64,000 bases of DNA from Chersky-840 sp963838775 (GTDB lineage Bacteria; Actinomycetota; Acidimicrobiia; Acidimicrobiales; UBA8190), in NCBI GenBank assembly GCA_963838775.1, contig CAWISP010000039.1:1-64000 (forward strand), read 5' to 3'. Positions 51,284-59,526 of the stretch are shown in pieces. Made by a program: the position numbers and the translations under genes. Numbering within the stretch: the stretch's first letter is position 1; every line of letters begins with the position of its first letter. The notes beneath the pieces are model-generated. The model ran no database searches and was not told where the DNA came from. It saw only the letters and a list, made by a program, of their open reading frames with translations.

Positions 51284-51449
51284 CGCACCTCCGCAGTCCC
51301 CCCGGAAGGACGCTCCCCGACGTCCTCAACCCCTCCTGCGAGTCTCGTTCTGGCTGCCGAGAAGGTCAAGAGCGGTCCCAACCCCCCACCGACCCGGCGG
51401 CACCGACGCCACGCACCCCCGCAGGCCGGGGCGTCGACGGGGTCTTGAC

Positions 51450-51455
51450 TAGGTT
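51450..51455 (+). promoter_or_regulatory. Leaderless -10 box of the SDR gene at 51462
   Basis: TAGGTT, 6 bases before the GTG, with no ribosome-binding site. Confidence 0.5.
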
Positions 51456-51461
51456 CTGCAC

Positions 51462-52277
51462 GTGACCGAGGGCACCGATTCCACCGGCGACACCGACTCC
51501 ACCGGGAAGATCGACTTCACGGGCAAGGTGGTCGTCGTGACGGGCGGGTCCCGGGGCGTGGGCCGCGGCATCACCGAGGCCTTCCTGTCGGCGGGGGCGG
51601 ACGTGGCCATCTGCGGACGGAACCAGCCCGCGGTGGACGAGCTCCCGGTGGCGGCCGGGCGGCGGGCGGTGTTCTTCACCGCCGATGTGCGCGACGGCGA
51701 ACAGGCGGCGTCGGTCCTGCGCGCCACGCACAAGCGTTTCGGGCGCGTCGACGTGCTCGTGAACAACGCCGGTGGCTCGCCGTCCGTGCCCGCCGCGGAC
51801 GCGTCGGCGCGATTCGTGGCCCAGGTCGTCGCGCTCAACCTCCTTGCCCCCATGTACTGCGCCCAGGCCGCCAACGCCTTGATGCAAGAGGCCGCGGGCG
51901 GCGGCTCGATCATCAACATCGCCAGCGTGTCGGGGCTGCGTCCGTCGCCGGGGACCGCCGCCTACGGCGCCGCCAAGGCGGGGCTCATCAACCTGACCCG
52001 CACCTTGGCGGTGGAGTGGGCTCCCAAGGTCCGCGTCAACTGCGTGGTGGCGGGGATGATCGCCACCGACGCCGCCGAGGACCACTACGGAGGGGCAGCC
52101 GGGCTCGCCGCGGCGGCCGCCACCGTTCCCCTCGGTCGGATGGGGACCCCCGGCGACGTGGCCGGTGCCTGTCTGTTCCTGGCCTCGCCGCTGGCGTCGT
52201 ACGTGTCGGGGGCCGCCCTCGAAGTCCATGGCGGGAACGAGGGGCCCGCCTTCCTCGCTGCCCTGCGCGGTGCCTGA
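51462..52277 (+). CDS. Short-chain dehydrogenase/reductase
   Basis: A complete 271-residue SDR with an unusual Thr/Asp/Ser-rich leader of about 20 residues (TDSTGDTDSTGKIDFTG). Cofactor motif VVVTGGSRGVGRGITEA, NNAG as VLVNNAGGSP, catalytic Ser in IASVSGLRPSP and Y-x3-K in YGAAKAGL, then LEVHGGNEGPAF. The C-terminal block resembles actinobacterial beta-hydroxyacyl-CoA or hydroxysteroid dehydrogenases. GTG start supported by the TAGGTT box. Function could be the steroid pathway (mycobacterial ipd loci contain SDRs) but I have no direct proof. Confidence 0.85.
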   Translation: MTEGTDSTGDTDSTGKIDFTGKVVVVTGGSRGVGRGITEAFLSAGADVAICGRNQPAVDELPVAAGRRAVFFTADVRDGEQAASVLRATHKRFGRVDVLVNNAGGSPSVPAADASARFVAQVVALNLLAPMYCAQAANALMQEAAGGGSIINIASVSGLRPSPGTAAYGAAKAGLINLTRTLAVEWAPKVRVNCVVAGMIATDAAEDHYGGAAGLAAAAATVPLGRMGTPGDVAGACLFLASPLASYVSGAALEVHGGNEGPAFLAALRGA

Positions 52278-52393
52278 CGCGTCGTCCCGGGCGCGTCGGC
52301 GGGCCGAGCATGGAGGCGTCGGCTGCGGCGCTCTTGGACAGGAAACGGGCATGAAGTGGAGCGTCGTGCGTTGACGTGCTCTGATAGCCCCCC

Positions 52394-53539
52394 GTGAAAC
52401 TCGCCGTCCCTACCGAAACGCGCACCGGCGAGCACCGGGTGGCGATGATTCCCGACGTGGCCGGACGCCTGGTCGGCACCGGTGTCGAGGTCATCGTGCA
52501 GGAAGGCGCCGGCGTGCACGCCCACTTCCCGGACTCCGCCTACGCGGACAAAGGGGCCACGCTCCGGCCCGGCGCCGACGAGACCGTGGCGGGCGCCGAC
52601 CTCGTCGCCAAGGTCCAGGCGCCGACACCGGAAGAGGTGCAACTGCTCGGTGCGGGGATCACCGTGGTCAGCTTCTTCCAACCGGCCTCCCAGCTCGACA
52701 CCGTCCGGGCCCTCGTCAATGCCAAGGCGACCGCGTTCAGCCTCGATCTCATCCCTCGCATCAGCCGGGCCCAGTCGATGGACGCGTTGTCGTCGCAGGC
52801 GACGGTGTCGGGCTACCTCTCCGCGCTCGGCGCCGCGGAACGGCTCCCCAAGTTCTTCCCCATGTTCATGACGGCGGCGGGAACCATCCCCCCCGCCAAG
52901 GTGCTCGTGCTCGGCGCAGGGGTGGCCGGCCTCCAGGCCATCGCCACCGCCCGTCGCCTCGGCGCCCAGGTGCGCGCCTACGACGTGCGCGCCGCCGCCA
53001 AGGAGGAGGTGCAGTCTCTCGGTGCCAACTTCGTGGAGCTCGAGCTCGAGTCCCAGGAAGGAGCGGGTGGGTATGCGCGCGTGCAGTCCGAGGAGTTCCT
53101 GGCCCGCCAGCGCGAGCTCATCAGCAACGAGGTGGCCGCCGCCGACGTGGTGATCACCACCGCCGCCGTCCCCGGTCGCCAGGCACCGGTCCTCGTGACC
53201 ACGGCCATGGTGGAGCGCATGGTTGAGGGATCGGTCATCGTCGACATGGCGGCCGACAGCGGCGGCAATTGCGAGCTGTCGGAGCCGGGCAAAGATATCG
53301 TGCACCACGGCGTCGTGGTGGCTGGGCTCTCGAACCCGCCCTCGGCGATGCCCACCCATGCCAGCTTCCTGTTCTCGCGCAACGTGGCCAACTTCCTGGC
53401 CCTCATCGTGGTGGACGGCACGTTGCGGCCCGACTTCGACGACGAGATCGTCGTCGGCAGCTGCGTGGTGCGCGCCGGCGAGGTCGTCCACGCCCCCACC
53501 GCCGAATTGCTCGCCGGAGCCGAGGAGGAAGCACCGTGA
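52394..53539 (+). CDS. pntAA: NAD(P) transhydrogenase, alpha-1 subunit
   Basis: A 381-residue NAD-binding domain I subunit. It begins KLAVPTETRTGEHRVAMIPDV (alanine dehydrogenase/PntA N-terminus), has VLVLGAGVAGLQAIATARRLGAQVRAYDVR (about 170-200) and the PntAA-specific SQATVSGYLSALGAAERLPKFFPM before it. It binds NAD(H) in the soluble part of the proton-pumping transhydrogenase. GTG at 52394 follows a run of Cs; the frame overlaps pntAB by GTGA. First gene of the three-gene operon. Confidence 0.93.
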   Translation: MKLAVPTETRTGEHRVAMIPDVAGRLVGTGVEVIVQEGAGVHAHFPDSAYADKGATLRPGADETVAGADLVAKVQAPTPEEVQLLGAGITVVSFFQPASQLDTVRALVNAKATAFSLDLIPRISRAQSMDALSSQATVSGYLSALGAAERLPKFFPMFMTAAGTIPPAKVLVLGAGVAGLQAIATARRLGAQVRAYDVRAAAKEEVQSLGANFVELELESQEGAGGYARVQSEEFLARQRELISNEVAAADVVITTAAVPGRQAPVLVTTAMVERMVEGSVIVDMAADSGGNCELSEPGKDIVHHGVVVAGLSNPPSAMPTHASFLFSRNVANFLALIVVDGTLRPDFDDEIVVGSCVVRAGEVVHAPTAELLAGAEEEAP

Positions 53540-53931
53540 TCGCCGCCGCCCCGGGCCTCATGACCTTCATCACGGTGTTCGTGTTGGCCGGCTTCGTGGG
53601 CTACGAGGTCGTCTCCAAAGTGCCGAGCATCCTGCACACCCCGCTCATGTCGGGCAGCAACGCCATCCACGGCATCATCCTCGTGGGCACGATGCTCGTG
53701 CTGGGCCAGGCGCACGGCCCCGCCCAACTCACGCTCGGCTTCCTCGCCGTCGTCCTCGCCACGCTCAACGTGGTGGGCGGTTTCGTCGTGACCGACCGCA
53801 TGCTCCACATGTTCAGGGCGAAGCCGACGGATCGCAAAGCGGCCGGCGGAGACGGCGACGCGTCAACCAGCTCGGCCGGCTCGGGCGCCAAGCCCGGCGA
53901 CGCGGGCTCGGGCGCGGGGAAGCCGTCGTGA
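53536..53931 (+). CDS. pntAB: NAD(P) transhydrogenase, alpha-2 (membrane) subunit
   Basis: A 131-residue membrane subunit with four hydrophobic segments (ITVFVLAGFVGYEVVS, NAIHGIILVGTMLVLG, LTLGFLAVVLATLNVVGGFVV), the conserved HTPLMSGSNAIHGI block and a DRML-F-ending helix. The last 30 residues are a Gly/Ser/Ala-rich tail (AGSGAGKPS) with no counterpart that I know. GTG at 53536 overlaps the pntAA stop. Part of the proton channel. Confidence 0.9.
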   Translation: MIAAAPGLMTFITVFVLAGFVGYEVVSKVPSILHTPLMSGSNAIHGIILVGTMLVLGQAHGPAQLTLGFLAVVLATLNVVGGFVVTDRMLHMFRAKPTDRKAAGGDGDASTSSAGSGAKPGDAGSGAGKPS

Positions 53932-55325
53932 GCAGAGGGACCGCCACCGACCTCGTCTACCTGATCGCCATCGTCGGGTTCATCCTGGCCCTCAAGGGCC
54001 TGAGCTCGCCCAAGCGTGCCCGGCTCGGGAACCTGGTGGGTGCGGGCGGCATGCTCGTGGCGGTGGCGTGGACGTTCTCGCTGCCCCAGGTGTACTCCCA
54101 CACCCGCAACCTGGTGCTGATCATCATCGCCATCGCCATCGGGGCCGTCATCGCCGTCCCCGCGGCCCGGCTGGTGAAGATGACGGCGATGCCACAGATG
54201 GTGGCCATCTTCAACGGCGTGGGGGGTGGGGCCGCCGCCCTGGTGTCGGTGACCGAATTCATCTCGGTGCCGGGCAAGTCGCTGGCCATCTACAAGATCT
54301 GCGAGATCCTCTTCGGGGTGCTCGTGGGCTCGGTTTCCCTGGCGGGCAGCGCCGTCGCCTTCGCCAAGCTCCAGGAGCTCATGACGGGGCGCCCCATCAC
54401 CTACCCGGCCCAGCAGCCCATCAACGCCGCCATCGGGATCGCCATCGTGGCCCTGCTCATCGTCACGGTGGTGACGGCCAGCACCACCGTGCTCGTCATC
54501 GTGTTGGTGCTGTCGCTCGTGCTCGGTGCCATCTTCGTGCTGCCCATCGGCGGGGCCGACACCCCCGTGCTCATCTCGTTATTGAACGCCTTCACCGGAT
54601 TGGCCGTGGCCGCGTCGGGTTTCACCCTCAACAGCACGCTGCTCATCGTGGCGGGCACATTGGTGGGTGCCTCGGGCACCCTCCTGACGCGGATGATGAG
54701 CCAGGCCATGGGCCGGTCGCTCCCCAACATCCTCTTCAGCGCGTTCGGCTCGGTCGTGACGGCGTCAGGCGAGGGCCCCGACGCCGAGGGGCGGTCGGTG
54801 CGGTCGGGGACCGCCGACGACATCGGCGTGCTCCTCGCCTACGCTCGCAAGGTCGCCATCATCCCGGGCTACGGCCTGGCCGTAGCCCAGGCGCAGCACA
54901 CGGCGCGCGAGCTCGCCGATGCCCTGGCGGCGCGCGGGGTCGAGGTGTACTACGCGATCCACCCCGTGGCGGGCCGTATGCCCGGACACATGAACGTGCT
55001 CCTGGCCGAGGCGAACGTCCCCTACGACCAGCTCGAGGAGATGGACGACGCCAACCTGGACATGACCACCACCGACGTCGCGCTCGTGGTGGGCGCCAAC
55101 GACACGGTGAACCCCGCCGCCAAGAACACGCCGGGAAGTCCCATCTTCGGGATGCCGATCATCAACGCCGACCTGGCCACGAACATCGTCTTCCTGAAGC
55201 GCTCGATGCGTCCCGGGTTCGCCGGCATCGACAACGAGCTGCTCTACGACCCGAAGACGACCATGTTGTTCGGAGACGCCAAGGACTCCCTGTCGAAGTT
55301 GGTGGCGGCGGTCAAAGCGGCCTGA
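53928..55325 (+). CDS. pntB: NAD(P) transhydrogenase, beta subunit
   Basis: A complete 465-residue PntB. About eight membrane helices cover residues 5-290 (including MTAMPQMVAIFNGVGGGAAALV), then the NADP(H)-binding domain III with IIPGYGLAVAQAQHTARELADAL, HPVAGRMPGHMNVLLAEANVPYD and VALVVGANDTVNPAAK. It couples proton entry to NADPH formation, useful for the reductive and oxygenase steps of steroid catabolism. Start GTG overlaps the pntAB stop (GTGA), so all three subunits are translationally coupled. Confidence 0.94.
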   Translation: MSRGTATDLVYLIAIVGFILALKGLSSPKRARLGNLVGAGGMLVAVAWTFSLPQVYSHTRNLVLIIIAIAIGAVIAVPAARLVKMTAMPQMVAIFNGVGGGAAALVSVTEFISVPGKSLAIYKICEILFGVLVGSVSLAGSAVAFAKLQELMTGRPITYPAQQPINAAIGIAIVALLIVTVVTASTTVLVIVLVLSLVLGAIFVLPIGGADTPVLISLLNAFTGLAVAASGFTLNSTLLIVAGTLVGASGTLLTRMMSQAMGRSLPNILFSAFGSVVTASGEGPDAEGRSVRSGTADDIGVLLAYARKVAIIPGYGLAVAQAQHTARELADALAARGVEVYYAIHPVAGRMPGHMNVLLAEANVPYDQLEEMDDANLDMTTTDVALVVGANDTVNPAAKNTPGSPIFGMPIINADLATNIVFLKRSMRPGFAGIDNELLYDPKTTMLFGDAKDSLSKLVAAVKAA

Positions 55326-55386
55326 GACACCACGCCCATCTCCGGCGCCGCGCACCTCTCCGGCGGCAAGGCGACCGAGGCGGGCC

Positions 55387-56496
55387 TCAGCCGGTGCTGG
55401 CCCGCTGGGCCAGCGACGGGCCACCCTCGAAGAGCTGGGCGAAGACCAACAGGCCCTGGCTCGTCTGACGGGCCGAGTCGACGACGACCTCGATGTCGCC
55501 CTGGCCCACCAGGTGCGACGCGTCGTTCACGACCACCATGTCGCCATCGGGCAGGTAACCCACCGCCTGTCGAGGCTGGCGGCCTTCTTTCACGAGGTCG
55601 ATGACCAGGTGCTCACCAGAAGGATGGTCGGGCGAGAGCTCGGTGGTCAGGCGGCGCAGATCGACCACGTCCACCTCCACGGCCTCGGCCCGCTGGGCCA
55701 GGGCGGCCGAGCAGGTGCCGAGACGCACGTGGAGGCGGTGGGCCAGGGCGAGGACGCGGTCTCCACTGTCTTCGAGCTCCGGGACCTCGTCCTCGTCCAG
55801 CCACACCGAGACACCGCCGGCCTGCAGCGCCTCGATCGCCTCGAGCCCACGATGGGCGCGCCGGGACGTCACGGGGTCGGGGCTGTGCGACAGGGCGCGC
55901 ACCTCGTCGGCCACGAAACGCGGCAGCACGATGCCCCCGGCCAGGAGGCCGGACCTCCCGAGCACCATGAGATACCGGTCCATCACCGCCGAGGCGTCCA
56001 CCAGGAGGGCGGTCCCCGGCGGCGGCTCGGCAGGACGGTCGAGCAGGTGGGTCATCCCCGCGGCGCGGACGATCTCCTGGCCCTTGGCCACCCCGATGCG
56101 CACCCCCGCCGCGCACAACACCCAGGCGAAGGCGGCCACGAGCGGATAGTCGATGCTCGAGTGGACGAGGGCCACGACAGGGAGCCCGGCCACGAGCCCG
56201 AGGAGGAGCCCCGTCGTCCCGACGACCGATCCCGCGAACACCGCGCTCGCCGGCGTGGCGCGCAGCTGCACCACCGCACCGCGCAGGCCCCGGTCGATGA
56301 GGCGCCCGATGATCCCGCCGAGGAGGTACGAAGCCAGCGCGCCCAGGGTGATCCCGACGACGGGCGCGGTCGAGTTGCGGCCGATCTCGTTCCCCACCGT
56401 GAGACCGCCGATGGTCCCGGCGATCACCAGAAGCAGCCTGAACACTTCGACGAAGATCACGCTCTGTCGCCTCACTCTCACGTACTGCAAAAGCAC
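55387..56496 (-). CDS. PIN/TRAM-domain membrane protein (YacL-like)
   Basis: A 369-residue protein of the YacL type. Two or three N-terminal membrane helices (VFRLLLVIAGTIGGLTVG, VVGITLGALASYLLGGIIGRLID, VFAGSVVGTTGLLLGLVAGLPVVAL), a PIN domain with the acidic pocket (LLVDASAVMDRY near 165 and DSGDRVLALAHRLHVRL near 245), and a C-terminal TRAM domain (HLVIDLVKEGRQPRQAVGYLPDGDMVVVNDA). YacL proteins are proposed RNases in many Gram-positives. Convergent with pntB. Start could be a few codons later (VIFVEVFRLLLVI). Confidence 0.85.
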   Translation of the reverse strand: MLLQYVRVRRQSVIFVEVFRLLLVIAGTIGGLTVGNEIGRNSTAPVVGITLGALASYLLGGIIGRLIDRGLRGAVVQLRATPASAVFAGSVVGTTGLLLGLVAGLPVVALVHSSIDYPLVAAFAWVLCAAGVRIGVAKGQEIVRAAGMTHLLDRPAEPPPGTALLVDASAVMDRYLMVLGRSGLLAGGIVLPRFVADEVRALSHSPDPVTSRRAHRGLEAIEALQAGGVSVWLDEDEVPELEDSGDRVLALAHRLHVRLGTCSAALAQRAEAVEVDVVDLRRLTTELSPDHPSGEHLVIDLVKEGRQPRQAVGYLPDGDMVVVNDASHLVGQGDIEVVVDSARQTSQGLLVFAQLFEGGPSLAQRASTG

Positions 56497-56754
56497 TTTC
56501 CAGGCTACCTACCGGACGCCTGCATCCTGTGGTCATTGGTGCATCGGCCCCGAGCGTTTTTTTGGGGAGGGATCGTCTCTCTCACCGTGCGTCAGGTGAA
56601 AACACTCGATTTGTGAATGCAAAGCGGGACCTTTTCAACCACATAGCGCGTTCGCGCACATTGACGGCGCCGAATCCCAACGGACGCACATTTCTCGGCG
56701 AACCCGCGCCGGCGCCTACCATCGGAACGTGTCGGGGTACGACGGTCGTCGACG
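56497..56754. promoter_or_regulatory. 258-bp low-GC divergent regulatory region
   Basis: Distinctly richer in A/T than its surroundings (for example TTTTTTT at about 56560 and AAAGCGGGACC TTTTCAACCACAT around 56625-56645). It separates the PIN/TRAM gene from the divergent NAD-binding gene. It contains the CCCC...GGGG element with the T7 tract and, at its right end, a leaderless 9-codon reading frame. No protein gene fits on either strand. Confidence 0.5.
56717..56722 (+). promoter_or_regulatory. -10 box of a leaderless leader peptide
   Basis: TACCAT, 6 bases before the GTG at 56729 that opens a 9-codon frame coupled to the next gene. Confidence 0.5.
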
Positions 56755-56758
56755 GTGA
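56729..56758 (+). CDS. 9-codon leader reading frame (MSGYDGRRR) coupled to the next gene
   Basis: GTG at 56729 opens a frame Met-Ser-Gly-Tyr-Asp-Gly-Arg-Arg-Arg-stop. Its TGA (56756-56758) overlaps the GTG start of the NAD-binding gene (GTGA). TACCAT 6 bases upstream gives the leaderless spacing seen elsewhere here. No other ribosome-binding site lies before the main gene, so coupled re-initiation from this small frame would explain its translation. Confidence 0.45.
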   Translation: MSGYDGRRR

Positions 56759-57666
56759 AGACGTTCGTCGCCGGTGCCACGGGCGTGCTCGGTCGGCGGG
56801 TGGTGCCGCTGCTCGTCGCGGCCGGCCACGAGGTCACCGCGCTGGCACGCTCCGACACCCGCGCCACCCTGGTGACCGGGCTCGGGGCCACTCCGGTGCG
56901 AGCCGATCTGTTCGACCCCGAGTCGCTGCGTCGGGCCGTGGCCGGCCACCAGGCGGTGTGCAATCTGGCGACCCACATCCCGGCTCCGTCGCGCATGGGC
57001 AGGTCCGCGGCCTGGGCGGAGAACGACAAGATCCGGACCGAGGGGTCGCGCAACCTCGTCGACGCCGCCCTGCACGCGGGCGCGACCCGCTACGTCCAGG
57101 AATCGATCGCCTTCCTCTACCGCGACGGAGGCGGTGCCTGGCTCGACGAGTCGTCCCCCATCGAAGCGGTGGCGAACCTGCGCTCGGCGCCCGTGGCCGA
57201 GGCCCACGCCGCCCAGGTGACCGCCGCCGGCGCCACCGGCGTGGTCCTGCGGTTCGCCGCCTTCTACGGGCCTGACAGTGACGCCACCCTGGCCATGATC
57301 AGGCTGGCCCGGCACCGCATCGCCCTCAGCGCCGGGCCCGACCGTTACATGTCCTCGATCACCACCGACGACGCGGCCGCCGCCGTGGTGGCGGCGCTGT
57401 CGGCGCCGGCCGGGCTCTACAACGTCGGTGACGACGAACCGGTGACCGGCCGGGAGTTCTTCGCCACGTTGGCCGGCGCACTCGGGGTGGCGCCGCCGTT
57501 CATCGCGCCGGCCGGGCTCGCCCGGCTGGCAGGGTCCATGGCGGCGGCGGTGACGCGATCGCAGCGCGTCTCCAACCGCGCCTTCGCCGATGCCACCGGT
57601 TGGAAGCCCGCACAACGCAGCGTGCACGACGGGTGGCCGATCGTGGTGGCGGCGACCCGACACTGA
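56755..57666 (+). CDS. NAD(P)-binding epimerase/dehydratase-family protein
   Basis: A 303-residue extended SDR. The Rossmann motif is FVAGATGVLGRRVVPLLVAAGHEVTALARSD (TGxxGxxG). There is no canonical YxxxK; the region around RYVQESIAFLYRDGG is atypical. The DA-type motif (GLYNVGDDEPVTGREFFATLAGALG) is a standard C-terminal part of NAD-dependent epimerases/reductases. The protein probably binds NAD(P) but the catalytic residues look changed, so its role may be regulatory or on unusual substrates. GTG at 56755, coupled to a 9-codon leader frame. Confidence 0.8.
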   Translation: MKTFVAGATGVLGRRVVPLLVAAGHEVTALARSDTRATLVTGLGATPVRADLFDPESLRRAVAGHQAVCNLATHIPAPSRMGRSAAWAENDKIRTEGSRNLVDAALHAGATRYVQESIAFLYRDGGGAWLDESSPIEAVANLRSAPVAEAHAAQVTAAGATGVVLRFAAFYGPDSDATLAMIRLARHRIALSAGPDRYMSSITTDDAAAAVVAALSAPAGLYNVGDDEPVTGREFFATLAGALGVAPPFIAPAGLARLAGSMAAAVTRSQRVSNRAFADATGWKPAQRSVHDGWPIVVAATRH

Positions 57667-57782
57667 CCGCGACCCGCGAGCACGAGCCGACGACGACGAG
57701 AATCACGACAACGCGACAACAACCGCCGTCACCGAGTCTCAGTCAAATCACAGCATCGACGCAGGCGGTCGAGGAGCGACTC
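57667..57782. other. Spacer before the 16-bp tandem array
   Basis: About 115 bp with no gene, containing ACGACGACGAGAATCACGACAACGCGACAACAA-type A/C-rich sequence, unlike the surrounding coding DNA. It leads directly into the tandem array. Confidence 0.4.
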
Positions 57783-57881
57783 TTCAGATCGGCACGCTTT
57801 CAGATCGGCACGCTTTCAGATCGGCACGCTTTCAGATCGGCACGCTTTCAGATCGACACCGTCTCTTCAGATCGACACGGT
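57783..57881. repeat. 16-bp tandem array (TTCAGATCGGCACGCT) upstream of the CHAP gene
   Basis: Four perfect contiguous copies of TTCAGATCGGCACGCT at 57783, 57799, 57815 and 57831, a variant (TTCAGATCGACACCGT) at 57847, and after CTC another variant (TTCAGATCGACACGGT) at 57866. The array ends 13 bp before the first possible start of the CHAP-domain gene. A 16-bp period is not a whole number of helical turns but close to 1.5. It may be a regulator-binding array or a contingency repeat; no copy was noticed elsewhere in the window. Confidence 0.85.
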
Positions 57882-57894
57882 TTCGACCGACAAT

Positions 57895-59391
57895 TTGACG
57901 GTGACGCGATGCGAGCAGCACGATGCTCGGGCGCTCGTTTCGTTGAACCGCTCTCACAGGACTGCACCACACGCGCTGTCGCGCCCACGGCGACGCCGAG
58001 CCCATGGGGTCGTCACCTCGCTGCTGGTCGTCGCGGTCGCGACACTGACGTCGATCGGTGCCTTCGTCGCCATTGTCGCCGTCCCGGCCCGGGCCGCCGC
58101 GGCTGCACCGGTCGTGCATCCCTACACCGGCGGTGGTGTCGTTCCCTTCGGTGACGCCGGGAGCTACGGAACGTTGACCACCACCCTCGCCTCGGCCGTC
58201 ACGGGGATGGCGGCGACACCGGACGACAAGGGCTACTGGCTGGTGGGGGCGGACGGCGGGGTCTTCACCTTCGGCGACGCCGGCTTCTACGGGTCCCTGG
58301 GCGCGGTAAAGCTCTACGGGCCCGTCGTGGCCATCGCCTCCACCCCCGACGGCAAGGGGTACTGGCTCGCCGCCCTCGACGGTGGGGTCTTCGCCTTCGG
58401 CGACGCCGCCTTCTACGGATCGATGGGCGGGACCACCCTCGCCCAACCCATCGTCGGCATGGCGGTCACCCCCGACGGCAAGGGGTACTGGCTCGTGGCC
58501 GGCGACGGCGGGGTGTTCTCTTTCGGCGACGCCACGTTCTACGGGTCCATGGGGGCGACGCACCTCGCCGCCGGGATCACGGGCATCGCCTCGACCCCCG
58601 ACGGCAAGGGGTACTGGATGGTCGGCGGCGACGGCGGGGTGTTCTCTTTCGGCGACGCCACGTTCTACGGGTCCCTGGCGATGAAGCCTCCGCCCGACTC
58701 GATCGCGGACATCGCTCCCACCCCCGACGGCAAGGGGTACTGGATGGTGGACAACGGCGGCACGGTCTACCAATTCGGTGACGCCCAGCTCTTCGGTGCC
58801 ACGGCCGCGACCAAGCCGATCGCCCCCGTGTCCGCCATCATCCCGACATCCGACGGCCAGGGGTACTGGTTGTTGGAGCCCGACGACTGGTCGTACTCGT
58901 TCTCGGCGCCGTCGCCCTACGACCTGGCACCTTCCGCCGCCATCACGGCCCTGGCGACCAGCCAGGTCGGTCCCGACCCCGACAACCCCCAGGGCGCGTA
59001 CTGCAACCCCTACGGGCCGTGCGAGCAGTGGTGCGCGTTGTTCGTCACCTGGGTATGGGCACACTCCGGCACCCCCGTGCCCTCCATTCCCTTCACCGGC
59101 AACGTCTACGCGTGGGCCGCCGCCCACGGACGCATCGTGCCCGGCTTGGTGTTGCCCGCGCCCGGCGACGCCGTGCTGTACGGCACCGGCCCCCAGAGCA
59201 CCGCCACCTCGGTGCACACCGGGCTCGTCGTCGAGGCATGGCCCGACGATGCCGTGCTGACCGTCGAGGGTGACGCCGGGCCGGCGCCCTCGGGACAGCT
59301 GAACGTCATCATCAACGGCCCGTTCCTCATCCGGGACTCTGCGTCCTACAACGGTGTCCCCGTGTACGCCGTCGCCCAGCCGGTGCCCTGA
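57895..59391 (+). CDS. Secreted CHAP-domain protein with seven GYW repeats
   Basis: A 498-residue exported protein. A basic N-terminus and hydrophobic segment (HGVVTSLLVVAVATLTSIGAFVAIVAVPARAAA, residues about 38-70) form the signal. Residues about 80-335 are seven units of the GYW/DGGxFSFGDAxFYGS type; the last two are degenerate (DNGGTVYQFGDAQLFG, EPDDWSYSF). The C-terminal 140 residues contain CHAP-like blocks: EQWCALFVTWVWAHSG (nucleophile Cys), PAPGDAVLYGTG and HTGLVVEAW (His). CHAP enzymes cleave peptidoglycan peptide bonds. First codon TTG at 57895; GTG at 57901 is equally possible. Directly upstream is the 16-bp tandem array. Confidence 0.83.
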   Translation: MTVTRCEQHDARALVSLNRSHRTAPHALSRPRRRRAHGVVTSLLVVAVATLTSIGAFVAIVAVPARAAAAAPVVHPYTGGGVVPFGDAGSYGTLTTTLASAVTGMAATPDDKGYWLVGADGGVFTFGDAGFYGSLGAVKLYGPVVAIASTPDGKGYWLAALDGGVFAFGDAAFYGSMGGTTLAQPIVGMAVTPDGKGYWLVAGDGGVFSFGDATFYGSMGATHLAAGITGIASTPDGKGYWMVGGDGGVFSFGDATFYGSLAMKPPPDSIADIAPTPDGKGYWMVDNGGTVYQFGDAQLFGATAATKPIAPVSAIIPTSDGQGYWLLEPDDWSYSFSAPSPYDLAPSAAITALATSQVGPDPDNPQGAYCNPYGPCEQWCALFVTWVWAHSGTPVPSIPFTGNVYAWAAAHGRIVPGLVLPAPGDAVLYGTGPQSTATSVHTGLVVEAWPDDAVLTVEGDAGPAPSGQLNVIINGPFLIRDSASYNGVPVYAVAQPVP

Positions 59392-59513
59392 CCCGCTCGA
59401 GCCTGGCCCTGGTCGCCCCGTCTCCTCGGCAACGGCCTGTCCCGAAAGCCAGTCTCAATGTCGTTGGAATCGTTTCGCAATGTCGCCGCGGTGTCGTCCG
59501 GGGGTGGGCACCC

Positions 59514-59519
59514 TAGGCT
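59514..59519 (+). promoter_or_regulatory. Leaderless -10 box of the MoxR gene
   Basis: TAGGCT, 7 bases before the ATG at 59527; the same box and spacing class as at 22301. Confidence 0.55.
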
Positions 59520-59526
59520 CGTCGCC

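Noticed and set aside
56540..56580. Intrinsic terminator at the T7 tract
   Set aside because: The CCCC/GGGG arms enclose the T tract instead of preceding it, and neither flanking gene ends here (they diverge).
57783..57881. CRISPR array
   Set aside because: The copies are directly contiguous 16-mers without spacers, and no cas gene is in the window.
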